Assembly (NCBI GenBank): GCA_024232355.1
Contig: JAAEPW010000512.1
Coordinates: forward strand, 1-10,082
Source: Chloroflexota bacterium
Lineage (GTDB): Bacteria > Chloroflexota > Anaerolineae > B4-G1
Length of the DNA: 10,082 nucleotides
Direction: 5' to 3'
Part shown: positions 1 to 4,256 of the stretch, one piece after another
How the letters are laid out: each line of letters opens with the position of its first letter
Numbering within the stretch: position 1 is the stretch's first letter
The notes under the pieces: model-generated
What the model saw: only the letters and a program-made list of their open reading frames with translations
Database searches by the model: none
Told to the model about the DNA's origin: nothing
Made by a program: the position numbers and the translations under genes

Positions 1-337
1 GACACAGTTCGGCCTGAGCGTCGTGGCATTGCTCCAAGAAGAAGAAGGTCTGATCTTCTGTTGCCGTCGGCACTCCAGCGTCTTCACAAGTGAAGCCAGG
101 ATCGAAGACGTTGCCGCATTCGCTGCAAGACGGTTCTTGGCTCTCCTCTGACCGCGGCCCCAACTCATCGAGATCAACATGACTTTCCAGAAGACAATTC
201 GTGCGGTCGTCCGTGATGTAGAAGTCACCCAGATCAGACCAGAACCGCTTCCCACGTGCCTTGTGCAGCGTGCAACCATCTAGTCGCCGGTTGATTCGTC
301 GTATCAACGATCTTTCGGTTATGTTCAATCTACTCAT
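1..337 (-). CDS. Hypothetical cysteine-containing protein, 3' end cut by window edge
   Basis: Only the first 112 codons are inside the window; no stop is reached. The start ATG (335-337) overlaps the stop of the gene to its right in an 8-nt ATGAGTAG junction, which supports translational coupling and this start. The N-terminus has a basic helix (LIRRINRRL, residues 11-19), followed by a compact segment with an FWSDLGDFYITDD stretch (32-44). After an acidic linker comes a cysteine-containing part: C71, C74, C84, C104, H105 and C112, with C71-x2-C74 looking like half of a zinc knuckle. I know similar basic INRRL-type openings from uncharacterised proteins of plasmids and phages, but I do not recognise a named family. 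A small metal-binding or nucleic-acid-associated protein is an inference. The composition and the clean junction make a real gene likely. Confidence 0.75.
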   Translation of the reverse strand, partial: MSRLNITERSLIRRINRRLDGCTLHKARGKRFWSDLGDFYITDDRTNCLLESHVDLDELGPRSEESQEPSCSECGNVFDPGFTCEDAGVPTATEDQTFFFLEQCHDAQAELC

Positions 338-719
338 CGTTGCCCCCCTGTTTCGGGAGGTTGTAGGTGTCTTGGAAATGGTCGCACAACTTGTCCCAAC
401 GATGTGTCTCACGCACCATGATCAGCAGGTTCTGTATGAACTGCCCCAAACGCGGTCTCGCGAACTGGGAAGGGACAAAGGGTAGGATGCTATCCTCAAA
501 ATCGGTGGCATCAACAGTTCCATCTTCAATCAGGGTCTTGTGGGCATCCTCCAACGCATCTTCTTGGCCCCGGACCTGTTCATCACTGAGCTTGTACTCC
601 AGTGCAAAGTGATCCTGAGGAGAACGGTCATAGTCTAACAACGCCAGAATCCTTCTGTCGCGTTGTTCCAACCGCGTAACTCGCTTCTCCAGTGCCGCCA
701 CTCTTTCAACAATGCTCAT
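330..719 (-). CDS. Hypothetical protein with short N-terminal coiled coil
   Basis: 129 residues. Two in-frame ATGs are possible, at 725 and 719. I chose 719 because the AGGAG at 727-731 lies 7 nt from it but only 1 nt from the upstream ATG. Residues 1-26 (MSIVERVAALEKRVTRLEQR and onward) form an amphipathic heptad-like helix typical of a short coiled coil. This is followed by an acidic middle (residues 34-78) and a C-terminal segment with aromatic and histidine residues (ETHRWDKLCDHFQDTY, 104-119). There is no signal peptide, membrane segment or catalytic motif that I recognise. The gene sits between the winged-helix-like gene and the cysteine-containing gene, overlapping the latter by 8 nt, so they are probably co-translated. 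Function unknown; an oligomeric accessory protein of the mobile element is a guess. Confidence 0.75.
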   Translation of the reverse strand: MSIVERVAALEKRVTRLEQRDRRILALLDYDRSPQDHFALEYKLSDEQVRGQEDALEDAHKTLIEDGTVDATDFEDSILPFVPSQFARPRLGQFIQNLLIMVRETHRWDKLCDHFQDTYNLPKQGGNDE

Positions 720-726
720 AATCATG

Positions 727-731
727 CTCCT
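727..731 (-). promoter_or_regulatory. Ribosome binding site deciding the 719 start
   Basis: AGGAG on the minus strand, 7 nt from the ATG at 719 and only 1 nt from the ATG at 725. The spacing favours the inner start. Confidence 0.7.
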
Positions 732-733
732 GT

Positions 734-835
734 CTAGAATGCTCGGGGGCTGTCGCAGAGTGCGACAAACAATCCCGCCAAGCTCAGGAGCCAGACTAGC
801 AATACCAGAAGTAGAAGCCGACGGACAGAATGGCC
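734..835 (-). other. In-frame transmembrane-coding segment after an amber stop
   Basis: Directly after the TAG stop (836-838) of the winged-helix-like gene, the same frame stays open for 33 codons to a second TAG (734-736). It reads GHSVRR, then about 23 mostly hydrophobic residues (LLLLVLLVWLLSLAGLFVAL), then CDSPRAF. This has the shape of a membrane helix with a positively charged N-flank. No ATG or GTG start lies in the frame; the only near-cognate starts are TTG or CTG codons inside the hydrophobic run, without a good ribosome binding site. It could be a membrane anchor reached by amber readthrough, the remnant of a longer gene, or chance. It fills the gap up to the next gene's ribosome binding site almost exactly. 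Confidence 0.35.
751..767. repeat. 17 bp inverted repeat, operator or hairpin candidate
   Basis: TGTCGCA GAG TGCGACA is a perfect 7 bp inverted repeat with a 3 nt centre, about 20 bp before the ribosome binding site of the coiled-coil gene. No T-tract follows on either strand, so it is not a classical terminator. It could be a protein-binding site or an mRNA hairpin. It also lies within the hydrophobic reading frame that follows the amber stop. Confidence 0.45.
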
Positions 836-1375
836 CTAAATTTCTCCGCCCTTGTCCAGACTCACGATCTTGTCGTCGCCGTTCTTCTTGATACTAACGG
901 AACAAGCAGACCCCGCATTCACCATCTTCCGGTTGAATTCTCTTTTTGCCTTTCTGATCTTCTCCCAGCCGAACCCCTCACCGGGCCATATAGCGTCGTG
1001 AAAAACCCCGATCTTCACAACGCCACGGTTCCATAGAAACCGCAGAATCTCTCTCCCTTGCGGCGTGGCCTTATTGAGTAGCTCCAGTGGTGGTTCGGGC
1101 AGAGCCGAATTCTCCTCCAGCCATTCGAGCATCCCAGCCCCAGGGCAGAGCCAGTACTCACCTGGAACAGGGATAGCGTACGAGAGGCGACCGGCTTGAC
1201 AGTGTTTCCAAATGGCTTTGAGCGTTGGGGGGATGAAGTCAGTTTCCCGAAGACGAAAACTCGATTGATCACAAGGCATGTACAGTACGTCTCGGGCGAT
1301 GCTAACCATCGCTGCATGCAGGTCCGCTTCTGGCATCGGACAATCGCCATGTTCTTCAATGAGGTCACGTTCCAT
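836..1375 (-). CDS. Hypothetical protein with winged-helix-like C-terminus
   Basis: 179 residues counted from the ATG at 1375. A GTG at 1381 is also open, but AGGAG at 1384-1388 is 8 nt from the ATG and 2 nt from the GTG, so the ATG is preferred. The first 30 residues are acidic. The middle (residues 47-90) is rich in W, P and G (LKAIWKHC, PGEYWLCPGAGMLEWLEEN). The C-terminal 75 residues (ATPQGREILRFLWNRGVVKI, then KIRKAKREFNRKM, then SVSIKKNGDDKIVSL) look like helix, helix, basic recognition helix and beta-wing, as in winged-helix DNA-binding folds. This assignment rests on pattern alone. The gene lies just downstream of an intrinsic terminator, so it probably has its own promoter in 1376-1427, but I see no convincing -35/-10 pair there. 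The role may be regulatory; function is otherwise unknown. Confidence 0.75.
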   Translation of the reverse strand: MERDLIEEHGDCPMPEADLHAAMVSIARDVLYMPCDQSSFRLRETDFIPPTLKAIWKHCQAGRLSYAIPVPGEYWLCPGAGMLEWLEENSALPEPPLELLNKATPQGREILRFLWNRGVVKIGVFHDAIWPGEGFGWEKIRKAKREFNRKMVNAGSACSVSIKKNGDDKIVSLDKGGEI

Positions 1376-1383
1376 TGTCACTG

Positions 1384-1388
1384 CTCCT
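1384..1388 (-). promoter_or_regulatory. Ribosome binding site deciding the 1375 start
   Basis: AGGAG on the minus strand, 8 nt from the ATG at 1375 but only 2 nt from the alternative GTG at 1381. Confidence 0.65.
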
Positions 1389-1427
1389 CTGGGGGTTGTC
1401 CGTTATCCTAGCCGATTGGCGAGCACG

Positions 1428-1459
1428 AAAAAACCCCGCCAATCTGAAGACTGACGGGG
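1428..1459 (-). terminator. Intrinsic terminator after the GYF-domain gene
   Basis: On the minus strand, CCCCGTCAGTC pairs with GATTGGCGGGG across a TTCA loop. All 11 positions pair, two as G-U wobbles, and the stem is followed immediately by six Ts. The wobbles pair properly only in the minus-strand transcript, which fixes the direction. It lies about 30 bp beyond the GYF gene stop and would separate that gene from the ones to its left. Confidence 0.9.
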
Positions 1460-1489
1460 GTCAAAGGGCGACATTTGATCGCTAACACA

Positions 1490-2188
1490 TCACTCTGAAA
1501 AACGCGGGCCGTCTGCAACCGACCAGTTGCCTTCGTCTGTGCTTTGAAGTTCTACCACCCAATTGGTGCGCATTGTCCCACCGAAACTATTCTGAGAATC
1601 GACCCATCCGTGAACGCTATAGAGACCATTACCCACATAGCGGACATTGTCTTCAGCGTTCTGACTGAAATCGAGCAACCCTTCGCTGAATTTGGCCGTT
1701 GAAGGGGATTTCAGATTGGCCTTAACAAACGATTGCGCGTACACCCATGCATCAATCTTAGCAGTAAGCCCATCTGGTTCATCGTTGGGTTCTGGATCAG
1801 GTTCCTCAGCTCGTTGATCATTAGGCCGTGGACCTTCGTTCAAGGTGCTCGGCGTACCAAGCCCGGAACAAAGCCCCAGGCACAAGATGAACGGAACGCA
1901 CACGGCGGCCAAGCACGCGATTTGTGTATTGGAAAGGGCCGCCTTCTTTCTTGCAGGGATCGATTGAGGCAAGGCTGGAACAGGCGGTGGGCGAGACGGT
2001 TGCACAACTATTGTGGGAAGTAGCCCCTTGACTCGTCGGGCAGGCACCCACTTCTGCGTGTGTGCCGCATACACCTGCGTCTCAGCCGTGATGATACCTG
2101 TCGCAGCCAATTGCTTGAGCTGCTTGCCGTCGAACGGACCGCAAGTTACGCCATTAGAGTCAGCGTACCAGAACTGGTTAGCCGCCAT
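1490..2188 (-). CDS. GYF-domain membrane protein with conserved C-terminal domain
   Basis: 232 residues. Residues 6-55 form a GYF_2-type domain: FWYADSNGVTCGPFDGKQL, then GIITAETQVYAAHTQKWVPA. GYF domains usually bind proline-rich peptides. Next comes a proline-rich linker (64-79), a basic patch (80-82, RKK) and one membrane helix (about 88-110). An acidic, proline-rich spacer (118-140) leads to a C-terminal globular domain (142-232) with SPSTAKF (161-167) and DSQNSFGGTMRTNW (197-210). I know this last pattern from many uncharacterised bacterial and phage proteins. The positive-inside rule puts the GYF domain in the cytosol and the C-terminal domain outside. The ATG is preceded by AAAGGGG with a 7-nt spacing. 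A promoter-like sequence upstream and a strong terminator downstream make it an independent unit, like a cargo gene. Ligand unknown. Confidence 0.85.
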   Translation of the reverse strand: MAANQFWYADSNGVTCGPFDGKQLKQLAATGIITAETQVYAAHTQKWVPARRVKGLLPTIVVQPSRPPPVPALPQSIPARKKAALSNTQIACLAAVCVPFILCLGLCSGLGTPSTLNEGPRPNDQRAEEPDPEPNDEPDGLTAKIDAWVYAQSFVKANLKSPSTAKFSEGLLDFSQNAEDNVRYVGNGLYSVHGWVDSQNSFGGTMRTNWVVELQSTDEGNWSVADGPRFSE

Positions 2189-2227
2189 TCGCTTGCCCCT
2201 TTCGAGAATGGACGATTAGCTGCCCAT

Positions 2228-2257
2228 ACTGTAGCAATCGCGTAACGGGAGTGTCAA
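2228..2257 (-). promoter_or_regulatory. Sigma70-like promoter candidate for the GYF gene
   Basis: TTGACA (2252-2257, a perfect -35) and TACAGT (2228-2233, 4 of 6 for a -10) are separated by 18 nt on the minus strand. The implied start site near 2221 leaves a leader of roughly 30 nt before the ATG at 2188. It lies just after the structured intergenic region. Confidence 0.5.
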
Positions 2258-2597
2258 CCAAGCAAAATGTACCCCGCCCGAAAGGAAGAAGCAAACGGGC
2301 ATACCGTGTCAGCTAGCTCAAGCCAACACGATAGCCCGTCAACCAAGGAGAATGATTCTAGGGGGGCAACAGAACGGTTGAGGTACTGCACTCAACCTTC
2401 TGCCGGGATCTCGGTGCCCTTACGTAAAACACCGGAGCACCACGTTGGTAAATGCCTTAACCAACGGCCCCCCGCATGTGACCACGACAACCTTATGGGT
2501 GGAAGAACACACCCGTCGTGGTCACTCCGAGCAAGCCGGGGCAACAACAGCAGCCAAAGGAGTCTGCTGGCTGCTGACGTGTCATCGGGTTAACCAA
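2254..2597 (+). repeat. Four dispersed TYAACCAA direct repeats
   Basis: Copies of T[C/T]AACCAA in the same orientation start at 2254, 2339, 2457 and 2590. The first two share a longer 10-mer, GTCAACCAAG (2253-2262 and 2338-2347), and the last two share TTAACCAAC. Spacing is irregular (85, 118 and 133 bp). The third copy also forms the 3' side of a helix, and the first overlaps the -35 element of the GYF promoter. They could be protein-binding sites or reflect duplication of RNA elements. Confidence 0.4.
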
Positions 2598-2609
2598 CCG
2601 ATGTGCCCC
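2276..2609 (-). ncRNA. Candidate large multi-helix structured RNA in a gene-free stretch
   Basis: The interval 2189-2622 has no credible protein gene but unusually dense pairing. Helix A is 2295-2300/2334-2339 plus 2305-2309/2326-2330. Junction B is closed by GGGGGGC 2361-2367 with GCCCCCC 2467-2473 (7 bp) and encloses three hairpins: 2370-2382/2391-2402 (12 pairs, one bulge), 2410-2416/2430-2437 (one bulge) and 2443-2449/2460-2466 (7 bp). Helix C is 2478-2488/2515-2525 (11 bp, perfect), continuing after an 8-nt bulge as 2497-2501/2510-2514. Junction D is closed by 2538-2542/2605-2609 and encloses 2548-2556/2568-2576 (9 bp) and 2583-2588/2598-2603 (6 bp). The helices abut without clashes. Strand is uncertain; minus is preferred because all genes run that way and helix A is then followed by a pyrimidine-rich tail. 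I match it to no known RNA family. Confidence 0.45.
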
Positions 2610-2622
2610 TGCTCGCTCAGCA

Positions 2623-2832
2623 CTAGTCGTCATATGCCTTCACTGCGGTGACACTGGGCCCCCAGGGTTTCTTTACTGGCTGAGTATTAAATACCACTCG
2701 CTTGCCAATCAGCCCGTCATCGAAGGGGTGGCCATCGCGATACTCGCCTTTGTCAAACTTGTATGCACGCCCATCTTGGCCATCAATTTCGCCCATCGTG
2801 TCAGATGTGATTCGGGTGATGATTCCTACCAT
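2623..2832 (-). CDS. Small cold-shock-like (OB-fold) protein, paralogue of its upstream neighbour
   Basis: 69 residues. The sequence opens with MVGIITRITSDTMGEI and continues with a DGRAYKFDKGEY segment, GLIGKRVVF and a closing PWGPSVTAVKAYDD. The order of short beta-strands, an aromatic strand in the middle (YKF) and a final strand ending in A-V resembles the cold-shock/S1-like OB fold that binds single-stranded nucleic acids. It lacks the classic KGFGFI RNP1 motif, so the call rests on the overall pattern. The closing PWGxSVTxV also ends the core of the protein encoded just upstream, which makes the two clear paralogues. AGAGGA lies 7 nt before the ATG. The gap to its neighbour is about 40 bp and AT-rich. 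The structured intergenic region follows its stop directly. Confidence 0.75.
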   Translation of the reverse strand: MVGIITRITSDTMGEIDGQDGRAYKFDKGEYRDGHPFDDGLIGKRVVFNTQPVKKPWGPSVTAVKAYDD

Positions 2833-2847
2833 GTCTTGGTCCTCTGC

Positions 2848-2865
2848 AATTAATTTAATTAATTT
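2848..2865. repeat. Tandem 9 bp AT-only repeat
   Basis: AATTAATTT occurs twice in tandem (2848-2856 and 2857-2865) in the short gap between the two cold-shock-like paralogues, just upstream of the second gene's ribosome binding site. It could aid translation as an unstructured leader or supply promoter-like sequence; nothing more can be said. Confidence 0.5.
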
Positions 2866-2871
2866 AACGAT

Positions 2872-3225
2872 TTATGAGCCTGTACCGGTTTCGGTGCGTG
2901 GCTCGACAATTCTTACGCTTGTTACGCTATCACCCCAGGGGCGGCTGGTCGTGGTTGGGTTGAAGCAAACAAACTTTCTACAGTCGGGGAAGTCACCTTC
3001 AATCACTTGGCTTTCGTCAAAGTGGTATGGGTTCGCTGCATTGCTGTTGGCAGTGTGAACACTGCATACACCATCAGCGATGGTCTCAACCCTGCCAAAC
3101 AGCTCGCCATCCTCAACGTCAAACTCTACTAGCCCTGCTGCTGGGCGATGGGGCTTGGGTGACTGTTGTTCCCACCATGTATCAGATGCTGATACTGGTA
3201 GCAGCATGTCGTCTTGATCATTCAT
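2872..3225 (-). CDS. Cold-shock-like (OB-fold) paralogue with N-terminal DDMLLP extension
   Basis: 117 residues from the ATG at 3225, which overlaps the preceding stop by 8 nt (ATGAATGA) and has GGAG 10 nt upstream. A longer reading frame to 3261 exists but would start inside the previous gene without a better signal. Residues 1-40 are an acidic extension opening MNDQDDMLLP, then a tryptophan pair (TWWEQ). The core (about 42-110) aligns with the next gene's product: GRVETIADGVCSV, then NPYHFDESQVIEGDF, KFVCFN and PWGDSVTSVRIVE. The aromatic strand NPYHF and the position of KFVCF fit the cold-shock OB pattern, so single-stranded DNA or RNA binding is inferred. The DDMLLP motif also occurs twice in the neighbouring upstream protein. 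Confidence 0.75.
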   Translation of the reverse strand: MNDQDDMLLPVSASDTWWEQQSPKPHRPAAGLVEFDVEDGELFGRVETIADGVCSVHTANSNAANPYHFDESQVIEGDFPDCRKFVCFNPTTTSRPWGDSVTSVRIVEPRTETGTGS

Positions 3226-3655
3226 CCCAGTCAATCTCCAGGGGCAAAAGCACATCCTCATTTTTGTTGAAGGTCTTGTTGTTTGCCTGTTGGCTCTTGT
3301 ACCTTTTTTCTAGAGCAGCAGTTTCACACGCGTCTGGATCAGGCGTACGGGCTTGGAAGCATCGACGCACATTGCGAATTGGTTCTCCCCGAGAAGAAGA
3401 GCTGTGGTCACTCGTGTCGTCCTTAGTGCCTCCATCGTAAGCAGCAGGCAGCAGCACGTCGTCAATGTCCTTAAGTAGCTGGGCATTCTCTGCACGCTTG
3501 CGGTCCATTGCTGGGCAACGTACTTCTTCAAGGCCATCGAATCCTTCTTCGATGAGAGGATCATTGTCGGTTACGTTGTTGGTCCGTGCCTTAGGGCTTC
3601 GACCTCCAATGGTAAAGGGGGCGTTGTGCACCATCACGTTTTTGGCGGTACTCAT
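3218..3655 (-). CDS. Acidic low-complexity protein with two D-D/E-V-LLP motifs
   Basis: 145 residues from the ATG at 3655, one base beyond the stop of the preceding gene, with AGGA 10 nt upstream. The frame stays open further up (to 3823), but that part lies inside the coiled-coil gene and is probably fortuitous. The protein is hydrophilic, with Asp/Ser-rich stretches (KDDTSDHSSSSRG, residues 78-90), little predicted fold, and two copies of one motif: IDDVLLP near residue 64 and EDVLLP near residue 133. The second is close to the C-terminal end (LEIDWDE). The next protein downstream begins with DDMLLP. Two cysteines lie at residues 99 and 110. It looks like a flexible adaptor whose short motif binds a shared partner. 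I recognise no family. Confidence 0.7.
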   Translation of the reverse strand: MSTAKNVMVHNAPFTIGGRSPKARTNNVTDNDPLIEEGFDGLEEVRCPAMDRKRAENAQLLKDIDDVLLPAAYDGGTKDDTSDHSSSSRGEPIRNVRRCFQARTPDPDACETAALEKRYKSQQANNKTFNKNEDVLLPLEIDWDE

Positions 3656-3656
3656 A

Positions 3657-4235
3657 TCACTCACTTCCTGGGGAAAAGGTATTGTCGCTCGGTTCATAGT
3701 GTGTTTTATTATCTGACTCTGGCAGCTTGGGCAACGCAATGGCGTTAACGTCTGCGATGGTCTGGTCTGCTCGGTCCATCCGTTGATTGCGGTCCTTAGT
3801 CTTTTGTGCGAGTTGATTTTCAAAGCCAGTCAGTTTGTTGAGTCTGGCTCGTAGTACCTTTACATCAAGGCTCAGGTTTTCGATTCTCTCAGCCCCTGCC
3901 TTGAGTTGATCAAGAGCTTCTGGTCCTGGGGAAGGTAAGTTCTCATACTGCTTGGCTCGCAGGGCAGCTTGCTGAGTTTCCTTTTTGAACTGCGTGAATG
4001 CTTTGACTTCCAGTTCCAGGGCTATCTCTGTGTACTTCAGTTGGGCTTTTGTTAGGTCAATCGGATGTGTAGGTGGCTCCAAGTGGTTGATGCCGTTTGA
4101 TTTGGCACCGTTCTCAAACAGATAGGCAGCATCTCCACCGCTGCTGGTCCGCATACTCATTCCAGCGTTGACGTTGACATATGGGCAGCCTTGACGTTTA
4201 GCGAATTCAATGAAGCTTTCGGTTAGTACGGGCAT
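3657..4235 (-). CDS. Coiled-coil protein downstream of the large terminase
   Basis: 192 residues. AAGGAG (4243-4248) sits 7 nt before the ATG, an ideal signal. Residues 1-55 look globular and include a Gly/Asn-rich part (YVNVNAGMSMRTSSGGDA). Residues 60-97 and about 105-160 form long charged helices with heptad-like leucines (QLKYTEIALELEVKAF, then ENLSLDVKVLRARLNKL), broken by a PSPGPEA turn, so a helical hairpin or coiled coil is likely. The C-terminal 20 residues are polar and probably disordered. Position after the terminase would fit a scaffold-like or packaging accessory protein in a phage, but no scaffold signature is visible and the assignment is positional only. The next gene starts one base after its stop. 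Confidence 0.8.
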   Translation of the reverse strand: MPVLTESFIEFAKRQGCPYVNVNAGMSMRTSSGGDAAYLFENGAKSNGINHLEPPTHPIDLTKAQLKYTEIALELEVKAFTQFKKETQQAALRAKQYENLPSPGPEALDQLKAGAERIENLSLDVKVLRARLNKLTGFENQLAQKTKDRNQRMDRADQTIADVNAIALPKLPESDNKTHYEPSDNTFSPGSE

Positions 4236-4256
4236 TTCGATTCTCCTTGGTTGGTT

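Noticed and set aside
2341..2380. Plus-strand ribosome binding site and tiny frame (AAGGAG then ATG at about 2352)
   Set aside because: The spacing is only one base and the frame has nine codons; it resembles the real site before the coiled-coil gene by chance.
2267..2593. Plus-strand 108-codon open frame across the gene-free stretch, and the overlapping one at 2445-2651
   Set aside because: Their translations are low-quality mixtures of Ser, Arg and His without a recognisable motif, lie opposite to all other genes, and run across the perfect helices that explain the sequence better.
2270..2610. tmRNA, tRNA or group I intron in the structured stretch
   Set aside because: I found no tRNA-like T-loop (GTTCRANNC) with an acceptor pair, no plausible tag-peptide frame ending in an Ala-Leu-Ala-Ala-like sequence, and no split gene around it.
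3656..3823. N-terminal extension of the acidic protein up to 3823
   Set aside because: It lies inside the coiled-coil gene in another frame; the ATG at 3655, one base after that gene's stop and with AGGA upstream, is the better start.
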